From Verrucomicrobiota bacterium (lineage in GTDB: Bacteria; Verrucomicrobiota; Verrucomicrobiia; Limisphaerales; PALSA-1396): a DNA stretch of 64,000 bases. Shown here one piece after another: positions 9,956 through 18,644 of this stretch. The stretch's first letter is position 1. Each line of letters begins with the position of its first letter. The notes under the pieces were generated by a model. That model had not been told where the DNA came from. It did no database searches and worked only from the letters and a program-made list of their open reading frames with translations. Both the position numbers and the translations under genes were made by a program. The DNA lies in contig JACQFP010000046.1 in assembly GCA_016200005.1 (NCBI GenBank), positions 62,001 through 126,000 of the forward strand, read 5' to 3'.

Positions 9956-11614
9956 ATGATTCAGATTCGCGAAACAATCCGCACGTTGCCGTTCCACCGA
10001 CCGGTGCCGTTGACGCCTCTGCCGCTCCTCTACCACCGCGAGCACCTGTTTCCGTACACCAGCTATGGCGACACCAGAGCTGCCGCCGTGCCACGCGCTT
10101 TTCGGATGGTGGTTCTGGAAAATGCCGCGCTGCGTGTCGAAGTCGCGCCGGAGTTGGGCGGGCGGGTTTACAGCCTGTTCGACAAGCGACTCGGGAAGGA
10201 AATTCTCTTCAGCAATCCGGTGGTCAAGCCTGTACGGATTCTGCCGATCTGGGTGTTCATCTCCGGCGGCATCGAGTTCAACTTCCCCATCGCACACTCG
10301 CCCACCTCCATCACGGAAGTCGGCTGTGCCACGGGGCGGATGGGCGATTACGGTTTCATCCGCGTGGGCGAACGCGAGGCGCGCACCGGGATGGAATGGG
10401 TGGTGGAACTTGGCCTGATGGCGGACCAACCGTTCCTGATTCAGCGAACCGCACTGCGAAACCAAACGGGCGCGGCCCATCCGTGGATGATGTGGACGAT
10501 CTGCGCGGTGCGGTCCACGAGCGAAACGGAGTTCATTCACCCGCCGCATCGAGTGCTGGTGCATGATGACCGGGTGGTGGAACTGGACTGGCCGGGCGAC
10601 GGTTTGAACTGGGATCGCCATTACCGCCAGATGACCGCGCTGTTTTGGCAACCCGGGAGCGCGCCGCAGTTTGGTGCGTTTCATCACGACCTCGGATTTG
10701 GTCTCATGCACCTCGCTGATCCGGCGCAATTGCCCGGCAAGAAGCTTTGGACCTATGGGCACGGCGCGCATCGCGCGTGGGGCCAGGCCACCACCGAAGG
10801 CGGATTGGCTTACTGCGAAATCGAGAGTGGCCCGCTGCTTGATCAAAGCGAGAAATCACAGTTCCCACCGGGCGCGACGCAACGATACACGGAGTTTTGG
10901 ATCCCGGTGCATTCTCGCGCCGCGTGCGATCGCGTGAAGATGCCGTCACTGAAGTTGCCCGAATGGCTCGAACCGTGGCTGGGCTGGAAACATTCCGCCT
11001 GGCAAACTGAGTGGGAAGACTTTCGCGAAAACTCCGGGCCGTTGCCATCGTCCACAGTTCCGACGGGTATCGCTCTTGAAGCCGCGTTGCGCCGCGAACT
11101 GGTGCGTAGCAACCCGAAGGCGGCTGAACCGCTGGCGCTCTGGCTCGCTTTTCACAATCGTCCGAAGGAGGCGTTGTCCCTGATGGAACATTCCAGCGCA
11201 CCGACTGCTTGCCGATTGGCCGGACTCATCCTGGCGAAGGCCCTGCAAGATTCCGCCAGAGCAATTCCGTTCCTGGAAGCCGGTCCTTTGGAGGATCCGC
11301 TCGCAGTCGTGGAACTCGACGAGTTATATGCCGGACTTGGCCTGATCGACAAGCGCGTCTCCTTGCTCGCCAAATCGCGGTCTCACGGCCTTGTCATCGA
11401 GCGTCGCGCTGATCTTGCCCTGGCTCTCGGTCGACCGGAAGAAGCGCTCCAACTGCTGGCCTCGACCCAGTGGCCGCGCGAGCACCAACGGTACGTGCGC
11501 ACAACGTTGTGGAAAAGAGCCCGGTCCGCGCTCGGTTTGTCGGACGCGGAAGTTCCCGAAGCGTTGAACGAAGACAATCTTGCCCAATTCGGTGCTTACT
11601 GGTCGGACCAATAA
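9956..11614 (+). CDS. DUF5107 (galactose-mutarotase-like) protein with helical C-terminus
   Basis: This 552-residue protein has no signal peptide and is probably cytoplasmic. Residues about 40-320 form a beta-sandwich of the DUF5107/aldose-epimerase type (LENAALRVEVAPELGGRVYS, VWFISGGIEFN-like segment, FHHDLGFGLMHLAD). About 330-552 is alpha-helical and TPR-like (repeated LALALGRPEEALQLL type segments). DUF5107 proteins in Bacteroidota and Verrucomicrobiota often sit in polysaccharide-utilisation clusters, and a sugar-binding or epimerase-like role is the usual guess; no activity is established. It starts 9 bp after the GH-D gene and closes the cluster. Confidence 0.72.
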   Translation: MIQIRETIRTLPFHRPVPLTPLPLLYHREHLFPYTSYGDTRAAAVPRAFRMVVLENAALRVEVAPELGGRVYSLFDKRLGKEILFSNPVVKPVRILPIWVFISGGIEFNFPIAHSPTSITEVGCATGRMGDYGFIRVGEREARTGMEWVVELGLMADQPFLIQRTALRNQTGAAHPWMMWTICAVRSTSETEFIHPPHRVLVHDDRVVELDWPGDGLNWDRHYRQMTALFWQPGSAPQFGAFHHDLGFGLMHLADPAQLPGKKLWTYGHGAHRAWGQATTEGGLAYCEIESGPLLDQSEKSQFPPGATQRYTEFWIPVHSRAACDRVKMPSLKLPEWLEPWLGWKHSAWQTEWEDFRENSGPLPSSTVPTGIALEAALRRELVRSNPKAAEPLALWLAFHNRPKEALSLMEHSSAPTACRLAGLILAKALQDSARAIPFLEAGPLEDPLAVVELDELYAGLGLIDKRVSLLAKSRSHGLVIERRADLALALGRPEEALQLLASTQWPREHQRYVRTTLWKRARSALGLSDAEVPEALNEDNLAQFGAYWSDQ

Positions 11615-11645
11615 ATTTGTGATAGACCGCCGAGCCAGATATCCC

Positions 11646-11732
11646 ATGACCTCGCGCGAACGCATCCTTGCGGCCATCCGGCGCCGCCAACCCGACCGCG
11701 TGCCCGTGGACCTCGGCGCCACGAACGGTTGA
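11646..11732 (+). pseudogene. Remnant of a uroporphyrinogen decarboxylase (URO-D) family methyltransferase gene
   Basis: Only 28 codons remain before a TGA. The peptide begins MTSRERILAAIRRRQPDRVP and continues VDLGAT, which is the characteristic N-terminus of URO-D superfamily proteins (usually about 340-380 residues) that are abundant in this phylum near sugar-degradation genes. Nothing recognisable as the rest of the domain follows in any frame before the next gene at 11850. I read it as the 5' stump of a deleted gene rather than a functional peptide. Confidence 0.6.
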
Positions 11733-11849
11733 GTGTTCCCAGCAACTTCGTCTTCGCATAATCCATCCTGTCGTTGAATGGTCAGGCCGGAGGAGACGCG
11801 CTAAAAATTCTGAATTGTAATCTTCCATGCCCGAGGCTAGATTTCGTTC

Positions 11850-12980
11850 ATGAACTCGCCACGCGGATGGACGCGCAGAGAGTGGTTGTGGACCGCAGCG
11901 GCCGGATTGAGCCTTCCGCACCTGGCGCTGGGGGCAGAGGTTTCCACCAAGCCGGCCAAATCCAAATTGGGCATGCCCGGCTTGCACCCGGGCCGCGTGG
12001 TCGCGGTATCACATCCGGGGTGTATTCTCGACGGCAAGTTCCAAGCCGATCCGATCCGCCGCATGATGGACGAAGGCATGATGGAACTCACGGATGCGGA
12101 TGATCCCACGGCAGCTTGGAAGCAGTTCTTCGAACGCGGCGACGTGGTGGGGATCAAGGTGTGTCCGGTGGGCGGCCCGTTGGTCATGAGTTGCGCGGAA
12201 GTGCTCCAGAAAATCGTGGCGGGACTGGAGTCAGCCGGCGTGCGCCGCAAGGACATTGTGGTGTACGACCGTTACCGGAAACAATTTTTGGAAATGGGTT
12301 TCGACCAGTGGTTGCCGGAGGGCGTGCGCTGGTCGTTCGCCGCCCAGGACGTGGACGGCATCCAGCAGGCGATTGAGGGTTACGATCCGGATCACTACAT
12401 GGACATGGCGGTGACGTTGCCGGGCCAGGATGCCAGCAGTCTCACAGCCCGGCGTTCATACGCGGCCCGGTTCATCACGCACGAAGTGAACAAGCTCATC
12501 AATCTACCGGTGTTGAAGGACCACCAGTCCGCGGGAGTGACACTGGCGCTGAAAAATCTTTCCCATGGACTGGTCAACAACGTGAGCCGCAGCCATTCCT
12601 CCAGCACGTTGAACGTCTGCGGCGCCTTCATTCCTGCCGTCGTATCGCTGCCCATCATTCGAGACAAGACCGTGCTGCACATTCTCGACGGCATCAAGGG
12701 GCTGTATCACGGCGGTCCGTCTGCCCGGCCCCAGTTCGTCTGGGAACATCGCACTCTTTATTTCGCGACGGATCCGGTGGCACTGGACCGCGTTGGCTGG
12801 AAAGAAATTGACAAGAAGCGCGCTGCGTCGGGATTGAAATCCATCGCCGAGGCCAAGCCCGATGAGTTCAGCACCTTTCTCAACCGGCAGCCGGAGCACA
12901 TCGAGATCGCCGCCACGCTTGGGCTGGGCACCTGGGACGAGCGCAAGATTGATGTCCGCTCACGGCCGCTTCGCGGATGA
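11850..12980 (+). CDS. Tat-type secreted DUF362 protein
   Basis: This protein of 376 residues opens with a twin-arginine-like leader (TRREWLWTAAAGLSLPHLALG, Arg9-Arg10). The body matches DUF362: it has VVGIKVCPVGGP, a central NLPVLKDHQSAGVTLALKN and HILDGIKGLYHGGP, and a C-terminal FATDPVALDRVG. DUF362 proteins often accompany Fe-S proteins, but no four-cysteine ferredoxin motif is present here. Export of a folded, possibly cofactor-bearing protein is inferred from the leader. The gene stands alone between two gene remnants, so its partner and function are not indicated by context. Confidence 0.8.
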   Translation: MNSPRGWTRREWLWTAAAGLSLPHLALGAEVSTKPAKSKLGMPGLHPGRVVAVSHPGCILDGKFQADPIRRMMDEGMMELTDADDPTAAWKQFFERGDVVGIKVCPVGGPLVMSCAEVLQKIVAGLESAGVRRKDIVVYDRYRKQFLEMGFDQWLPEGVRWSFAAQDVDGIQQAIEGYDPDHYMDMAVTLPGQDASSLTARRSYAARFITHEVNKLINLPVLKDHQSAGVTLALKNLSHGLVNNVSRSHSSSTLNVCGAFIPAVVSLPIIRDKTVLHILDGIKGLYHGGPSARPQFVWEHRTLYFATDPVALDRVGWKEIDKKRAASGLKSIAEAKPDEFSTFLNRQPEHIEIAATLGLGTWDERKIDVRSRPLRG

Positions 12981-13349
12981 TCCAGGCGCAACTTGAGTCC
13001 TGTCCGAAGCAACATTCAAAACTCGCAATCCAATGGCCGCTGGCGGTCGCGGCGAGCGACCTTTTGCGGGAGAGGGGGATTGCGCAGAGCAAGCAGGGCT
13101 TTTAGATCGCTGCCCACGTCAGTTCGGGCCTATCCGATTTCCTCCCACCCAGCACGGGTGACAACAAACACCGTGAGTCGCTGTGTTATTCGAGTTCGAC
13201 CTGCGAGCCTCGGGACCGTGAACGAAAACCTCGTCAGACTACGTCGCTTCGCGTTCGCGTTGGTTGCGGCCAGGGCGCCTTAAAGTTCGTGCCGTGGCGC
13301 CTTCGATGCACGACGCCTCCAATTGCAACGTGTGGGCCGAGCTCGGCAC
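12981..13349. other. Non-coding gap after the DUF362 gene
   Basis: No open frame with protein-like composition, hairpin or RNA signature was recognised in this roughly 370-bp stretch. It runs directly into the XylR remnant on the minus strand and probably consists of decayed sequence from the missing part of that gene. Confidence 0.4.
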
Positions 13350-13514
13350 CCCGCGTTCGTGTTCGTGGATGCTCCACGGCCCGTGCAGCGCGAGGAAGCG
13401 TCCGATGCCCAGCAGAATCTCGCGACCGCACCTCATCGAGGTCTCAATGATCAGTGCGACATGGGGCATCTGGTTCATTGGCCTCATCGAAGCGGCTGAC
13501 GCCGGTTGTCGCAA
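13350..13514 (-). pseudogene. Remnant of a XylR/LacI-type transcriptional regulator gene
   Basis: On the minus strand, a start region followed by MPHVALIIETSMRCGREILL, then GRFLALHGPWSIHEHERG, matches the beginning of the periplasmic-binding-protein-like sensor domain of XylR-family (AraC-output) regulators, which in this phylum often start exactly this way. The match ends after about 40 residues; the remaining ~50 codons of the frame are low-complexity, Arg-rich and unrelated. Full-length members are about 380-400 residues with a C-terminal AraC HTH, and none is found here. It may be the lost local regulator of the glycan cluster. Confidence 0.6.
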
Positions 13515-13645
13515 TTGTATGAATGAAATGCTGTTCCTTGCATTGCCTCGCGTCGCGCCGTTGCGTATAAAGTCACGTACTGGCCTGCGCCTTGCGCGAC
13601 GAAAACGCTCCTGCTTTGTGGCGCGCGGACGCGACCAGTAGAAAA

Positions 13646-16600
13646 ATGAACGCCATCCGAAAACTGATTCTCATTCTCCTCTCGCTCGCCGCTGCCGCAC
13701 CGGTGCGCGCCGCCGACTACCAACTCTTCGCTCACTCGAATCTCGTGGCCTGGTGCATCGTGCCGTTCGACACGAAAAAGCGCGGGCCGGCAGCGCGCGG
13801 GCAGATGCTGGAGCAACTCGGCATCAAAAAACTGGCTTACGACTGGCGCGCCGAACACATCCCCACGTTTGACGACGAAGTGGCGGCGATGAAACGGCAC
13901 AGCGTGGAGATGACGGCATGGTGGTTCCCGGGCGCGCTCAACGCTGAGGCACGTGCCATCCTGGACTGCATCAAACGTAATGACATCCATCCGCAACTGT
14001 GGGTCATGCTGGAAGGCGGGCCACATTTGCGTCTTGACCATGCTTTTGAAGACACTCCAGCCGCGCAAGCGGCGCATGTCGAGCGCCTGATCGCGGGCGT
14101 GAAACCCATCGCCGCGGAAGCGGCGAAACTCGGTTGCCAGGTGGCGTTGTATAATCATGGCGGCTGGTTTGGCGTCCCGGAGAACCAGATCCAAATCATT
14201 GCGCGGCTGCAGCAGAACGGCATCCGCAACGTCGGCATGGTCTATACCCAGCATCACGGCCACGGAGAAATTGACCGGTTCGCGGAGTTGTTCCCCAAGA
14301 TGAAACCTTATCTGCTGGCCATCACGCTCAACGGGATGATCAAGGATGGCGATCTCCAAGGCCACGACCTCGGCACCGCGCCGTTGGGTCAGGGAGATCA
14401 AGACCTGCGGCTGTTGCGCATCATCAAGGAAAGTGGCTGGCACGGGCCGGTCGGCATCATCTTGGAAGTGTTCGCCGATGCCGAGACGCGCTTGCTGGAC
14501 AACCTCGACGGTCTCGATTGGCTCGTGCCGCAACTGGATGGTCGTGCAGCGGGACCAAAGCCGCAGCCGCGCAGTTGGCAACCGCCCAAGGCAGCTTCGC
14601 CTTCAAGTCAAGCTGGCGGCAAGGCGAACGTAGTCGAAGGCAAGCCGGAATATCGCGCGCGGCCCATTACTGTCGAGTGCCGCGCCCGGCTCAACAGCCC
14701 GGGTAATTTCAACATCCTTGTTGCGAGCGACACCAAGAATTCGGCGGAGCATTGGGAGTTGTATTCGTATGCGGGCAGCGGGGTGCTGAGTCTTTATCAG
14801 CCCGGTCGGGGTGGCGAGTTTAAGTCGGAGGTGAACATCTGCGACGGGCAATGGCATCATCTCGCGGCGGTGATCGAACCGGAACGCGTGCGGTTGTTCG
14901 TGGACGGAAAGCTGGTCAACGACACTCCAGCAAGAACTCGCGAAGGTCAACCGATTCCGGGCGGCTTGGCCATTGGTCAACTCGTGGAAGGGACGATGGG
15001 TTGCGACGGCGTCGTGACCGACGTGCGCCTCTCGATGGGCGTGCGCGAATTCCCAGCCGGGGTGAAGCCGCCGTTCCGGTCTGATGCGCAGACCATTGGT
15101 TTGTGGCATTTCGACGAGCCGCCAGCCGGAGCGACGCCAGCGAAGGACTACTGGGCCGTGGAAGATTCCAAGGAACGCGAAAAACTCCCGCTCTACCAAA
15201 CCATCCCCGCCGCGACGCCCGAGGAATTAACTCCCGCCAACGGGTTTCCGAAACGCGATACCTATCTCACTTGGCATCGCTCGCACGGCGACAACGGCGG
15301 CACGCGCTACTCGGCCCTCGACCAGATCAATCGCCTGAACGTGACCAACCTTCAGGTCGCCTGGACCTATCACTCCCAGGACGGCAGCAACTATATTCAA
15401 TGTAATCCCATCATCGTGGACGGCGTGATGTTCGCACCGACGCCGGGCAAACACATCGTGGCGGTGAACGCAGCCACAGGCGTGGAACTCTGGCGATTCA
15501 AGCCCGATGGCGAAGGCAAGCCGGCGTTTCGCGGATTGATCTATTGGTCGGGCCGCGACGCTGCGAGCGAGCGCGTGATGTTTTGCGCGGGAAAATTTCT
15601 GTACGCGTTGAATCCCAAGACCGGCCAGCCGGTCGCGGTTTTTGGTGACGGCGGCAAAACGCTTTTGCCCGGCCGCGCGCAAGGCGATTTCGGCGCGGCC
15701 ACGGCCGGCCCGACGATTTTCGAGCGGATCATTGTTGTGCCGGGATTTGAGAAAGACGCGTGGGGCTTTGACGTCGTGAGCGGCAAACATCTCTGGACGT
15801 TTCACACCGTCCCGCAACCCGGTGAATTTGGTTATGATACCTGGGATCGAACCGAGCCTTACGCCGCCAATTGCTGGGCCGGCATGGCGATGGATGAAGT
15901 GCGCGGCATTGCCTACATCACAACCGGTGGCCCGAAGAATAATTTCATCGGCGTGGAGCATCGCGGCGACAATCTGTTTGCGAATTGCCTCATCGCCCTT
16001 GACGCGCGCACCGGCAAACGCCTCTGGCATTTCCAGGAAATCCGCCACGACATCTGGGACCTCGACATTCCCGCGCCGCCCAATCTCGCCACCATCACGC
16101 ACGATGGCAAACGCGTGGACGTGGTCACAGCCGTCACGAAGATCGGCAATACGCTGCTGCTCGATCGCGTGACGGGCAAACCGATTTTTCCCTTCCGCCT
16201 GCGCCGCGCGCCCACGAGCGAACTGCGCGGCGAGGTGACTTCACCGTATCAGCCGGATCCGGAACTGCCCGAGCATTTCTCCAAGCAGGAGTTTACCGCC
16301 GCCGATCTCACGGATCGCACGGAGGAGGCAGCCGACTTCGCCCTGACCCGCTTCAACAGCGCGACGACGGGCTGGTTTCGTCCCGGCAGCGAAGGGCGGG
16401 CCAATCTTCTCTTCAACATTGACGGTGGCGCGGAATGGACCGGCGCATGTATTGACCCGGACACCGGCCGGCTTTACGTCAGCGCCAATCACATTGGCTG
16501 GCTGATCTCCATTTTTCGCAACGATGACCCGCCCGACGATCCCAGCCTGCCCCGGACCCGCGGACAAACTGTTTTTGAGACCACCTGCGCGTCGTGTCAT

Positions 16601-17254
16601 GCCACCAACCGGCTCGGCATCGGCGTGGCGCCGCCGTTGCGCGGATTGCGTCATCGGCTCACCGACGCGGCGGTGACAAACCAGATCCGCACCGGCAGGA
16701 ACGGCATGCCCGCCATTCCGGAAGCCCAACTTAGCGACTCCGACCTCACAGCGCTGCTGGACTATCTGATGTTGCGCGACCGAGCGATGCCGGCGACGAA
16801 CCCGCCGACCCAAAGACCCGTTTACAGCTTCGCGGGCTACCCGAGGTTTTTCGACAACGAGGGCTACCCCGCCAACAAACCGCCGTGGGGCACGCTCAAC
16901 TGTCTGGATCTCAACACCGGAAAACTTCTTTGGAAAGTGCCGCTCGGGGAATTTCCGGAATTGACCGCGCAAGGTGTGCCGAAGACCGGCACGGAGAATT
17001 ACGGCGGCGCCATCGTCACCGCGGGCGGACTTGTTTTCTGCGCCGGCACCCGCGATCGCAAGATCCGCGCGTTTGACAAGGACACGGGCGCGGAACTCTG
17101 GTCCACGACTCTGCCGTGGGTGGGCAACGCGCCGCCGGCAACCTATCAGATTGATGGCCGGCAATTCATCGTCATCGCCGCAACGGGCAGCAAACTTGAG
17201 TCCCAACGTGGCGACGCTTACGTGGCGTTCGCCCTGCCATCGGCCAAGCCATGA
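13646..17254 (+). CDS. Exported fusion: sugar isomerase-like TIM barrel + LamG + PQQ-dependent dehydrogenase + cytochrome c
   Basis: The protein has 1202 residues with a signal peptide ([20 protein letters not shown]). Residues about 23-300 resemble the xylose-isomerase-like barrel of sugar phosphate isomerases/epimerases ([27 protein letters not shown]). About 338-490 is a LamG/concanavalin-like sandwich ([20 protein letters not shown]). About 535 onward is a quinoprotein dehydrogenase propeller ([20 protein letters not shown], repeated AxTGxxLW blades). A c-type heme site, CASCH at about 981-985, is embedded before the last propeller blades (about 1061-1202). The last part would oxidise a sugar or alcohol in the periplasm and pass electrons to the heme. 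The start codon is supported by the signal peptide. Confidence 0.85.
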   Translation: MNAIRKLILILLSLAAAAPVRAADYQLFAHSNLVAWCIVPFDTKKRGPAARGQMLEQLGIKKLAYDWRAEHIPTFDDEVAAMKRHSVEMTAWWFPGALNAEARAILDCIKRNDIHPQLWVMLEGGPHLRLDHAFEDTPAAQAAHVERLIAGVKPIAAEAAKLGCQVALYNHGGWFGVPENQIQIIARLQQNGIRNVGMVYTQHHGHGEIDRFAELFPKMKPYLLAITLNGMIKDGDLQGHDLGTAPLGQGDQDLRLLRIIKESGWHGPVGIILEVFADAETRLLDNLDGLDWLVPQLDGRAAGPKPQPRSWQPPKAASPSSQAGGKANVVEGKPEYRARPITVECRARLNSPGNFNILVASDTKNSAEHWELYSYAGSGVLSLYQPGRGGEFKSEVNICDGQWHHLAAVIEPERVRLFVDGKLVNDTPARTREGQPIPGGLAIGQLVEGTMGCDGVVTDVRLSMGVREFPAGVKPPFRSDAQTIGLWHFDEPPAGATPAKDYWAVEDSKEREKLPLYQTIPAATPEELTPANGFPKRDTYLTWHRSHGDNGGTRYSALDQINRLNVTNLQVAWTYHSQDGSNYIQCNPIIVDGVMFAPTPGKHIVAVNAATGVELWRFKPDGEGKPAFRGLIYWSGRDAASERVMFCAGKFLYALNPKTGQPVAVFGDGGKTLLPGRAQGDFGAATAGPTIFERIIVVPGFEKDAWGFDVVSGKHLWTFHTVPQPGEFGYDTWDRTEPYAANCWAGMAMDEVRGIAYITTGGPKNNFIGVEHRGDNLFANCLIALDARTGKRLWHFQEIRHDIWDLDIPAPPNLATITHDGKRVDVVTAVTKIGNTLLLDRVTGKPIFPFRLRRAPTSELRGEVTSPYQPDPELPEHFSKQEFTAADLTDRTEEAADFALTRFNSATTGWFRPGSEGRANLLFNIDGGAEWTGACIDPDTGRLYVSANHIGWLISIFRNDDPPDDPSLPRTRGQTVFETTCASCHATNRLGIGVAPPLRGLRHRLTDAAVTNQIRTGRNGMPAIPEAQLSDSDLTALLDYLMLRDRAMPATNPPTQRPVYSFAGYPRFFDNEGYPANKPPWGTLNCLDLNTGKLLWKVPLGEFPELTAQGVPKTGTENYGGAIVTAGGLVFCAGTRDRKIRAFDKDTGAELWSTTLPWVGNAPPATYQIDGRQFIVIAATGSKLESQRGDAYVAFALPSAKP

Positions 17255-17958
17255 ACCTTCACCACCAAGGCCGACGTGGTTTCACGCTGATCGAATTGCT
17301 GGTGGTCATTGCCATCATCGCCATTCTGGCGAGCCTGCTGTTGCCGGCGTTGGCGAGAGCGAAGTCCAAGGCGCGGCAAACCTCCTGCCTCTCCAACCTC
17401 CGCCAGATCGGGCTTGGCTTTACGCTTTACCTCGGAGACGACGCCGACCGCTTTCCCGACGAACGTCCGTTGAAGACCGCGCTCGGCTACCGCCCGTGGA
17501 CCGACTGGCCGCCGTCCGACCCGCGCGGCGGATGGGCGGCGCTCACGCTCACCAATTATCTCGGCGGTTCGCAGGTCTGGCTTTGCCCGGAACTCGCCGC
17601 GTCCGCGCAACTGCGCAATCTGCCGCAATGCGTGCAGCTCGCCCGCACCAACGATCCCGCGTCGGCCGTCGGTTACTGGCTCTGGCGCTTCGACCGCATA
17701 GACGATCCCGTGCCGCTCGACAACTTCTGGCGCAAGACCCCGGAACAGGCGTGGCGCGATTTGCGGGAGGCGAATAATCCGGCGGCGGGCCGACCGGAAT
17801 CCTTGGGCGAAGTGGAGTTCGCGGTTGATCCGTATTTTCCCAAGACCGCGCCCACTGTGGCCGCCGAACTCAAGGGCGGTGCCGTTCACCGTGGCGGGCG
17901 CAACCGGCTGCTGTTGGACCAGCACGTGGATTTTCTGCGCGACGCACGCCTCCGATGA
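17251..17958 (+). CDS. Prepilin-type N-terminal cleavage/methylation (pseudopilin-like) protein
   Basis: This 235-residue protein has a type IV prepilin leader: basic N-terminus, Gly before [20 protein letters not shown], Glu at +5 of the mature form. The following amphipathic stretch [20 protein letters not shown] is the extended helix typical of the planctomycete/verrucomicrobial DUF1559-like pseudopilins. The globular part ends in [17 protein letters not shown], resembling the H-x-D/G C-terminal motif of these proteins. It overlaps the quinoprotein gene by four bases (ATGA), so the two are co-translated. It probably forms or decorates a secretion pseudopilus; its partner assembly genes are not in the window. 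Confidence 0.88.
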   Translation: MNLHHQGRRGFTLIELLVVIAIIAILASLLLPALARAKSKARQTSCLSNLRQIGLGFTLYLGDDADRFPDERPLKTALGYRPWTDWPPSDPRGGWAALTLTNYLGGSQVWLCPELAASAQLRNLPQCVQLARTNDPASAVGYWLWRFDRIDDPVPLDNFWRKTPEQAWRDLREANNPAAGRPESLGEVEFAVDPYFPKTAPTVAAELKGGAVHRGGRNRLLLDQHVDFLRDARLR

Positions 17959-18087
17959 GGACTTCCCGCGTGTTGCGTTCCGGGAACGGCGCCTAGTTAC
18001 GTTCTCAAGGAAAGCAGAAACGCAACTCTCTCGAGAAGGAAGCGAGTTACTTGAATCTACTGTTTGCCAGAATTAATTTCCGACTTG

Positions 18088-18149
18088 CCCCTCACCCCAT
18101 CCTTCTCCCCATCCGATGGGGAGAGGGTGGTCGAAGACCGGGTGAGGGA
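18088..18149. repeat. Family A palindrome (copy A2)
   Basis: Outer arms CCCCTCACCCC and GGGTGAGGG enclose the inner hairpin CTCCCCATC / GATGGGGAG. It is intergenic and is the best intact copy to compare with the split copy at 34121-34360, which is in the opposite orientation. Confidence 0.85.
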
Positions 18150-18459
18150 GTCTGTGTGTTGCGTTGCTATTACATTGAAACCTACGACACCAGAGTTAGG
18201 ATTTTCAATCAAGGATCATTCTGAAAGGTCAAGGATTGCACGCCTTCACTTCGATTTGACGCCGTCGCGCCGGAGTCTGCGGAGGTGGAAAAGTTGAGGG
18301 CTGAGCGTTGATGTTGCGGGTGCGGTTCAGGCAAGAAGCCGCGTTTGCCGTTATCCGCTTGCGCGTTGCGCGTCGTCCGTGTTGACTGTTCGCATGATCA
18401 TCGCTGCAATCCTTCAACCTGACTCACCTCCACAAAGCCCGAACGAGGGAATTGCTTTT

Positions 18460-18604
18460 GGGGAGCGCGCCCGCCTCGGGCGGTGCCGACGACGCCCTCG
18501 TCGCTGGCTTCGACAAGCGCTGGATCAGAGTTATTCGTTTGTTTGCCGCGCGAACGGTTCGGCGCGAGGGCGCGCCGAACGGCAGCCGGGGCGGCTGCGC
18601 TCCC
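18460..18604. repeat. Compound nested hairpin (family C, copy C1)
   Basis: An outer imperfect inverted repeat begins GGGGAGCGC and ends GCGCTCCCC, with about 23-nt arms (18460-18482 and 18582-18604). Inside lies a perfect 10-bp hairpin GTTCGGCGCG-AGGG-CGCGCCGAAC at 18557-18580. A related core, GGCGCGAGGGCGCG, recurs at 48401-48414. It ends 41 bp before the PTS start codon, so it lies within the likely leader of that gene. Confidence 0.7.
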
Positions 18605-18644
18605 CATGCGTTTCCGCTGCAGCAGTTCAGTCAAAGGAGGCCAT

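Larger units (their letters stand above)
17959..18644. other. Repeat-filled intergenic gap before the PTS gene
   Basis: This 686-bp gap has no convincing gene. It holds family A copy A2 (18088-18149) and a compound hairpin C1 (18460-18604). The sequence between them is unremarkable. A strong Shine-Dalgarno sequence (AAAGGAGG) closes the gap just before the PTS start codon. Confidence 0.6.

Noticed and set aside
11774-12103. A 109-codon plus-strand frame overlapping the DUF362 start
   Set aside because: It overlaps a well-supported DUF362 protein in another frame, and its translation has no recognisable motif. It also does not continue the URO-D remnant.
18064-18297. A short plus-strand open frame after the pseudopilin gene
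   Set aside because: It runs through the family A repeat and has the composition of translated repeat (LTPSFSPSDGERV type), with no ribosome-binding site.
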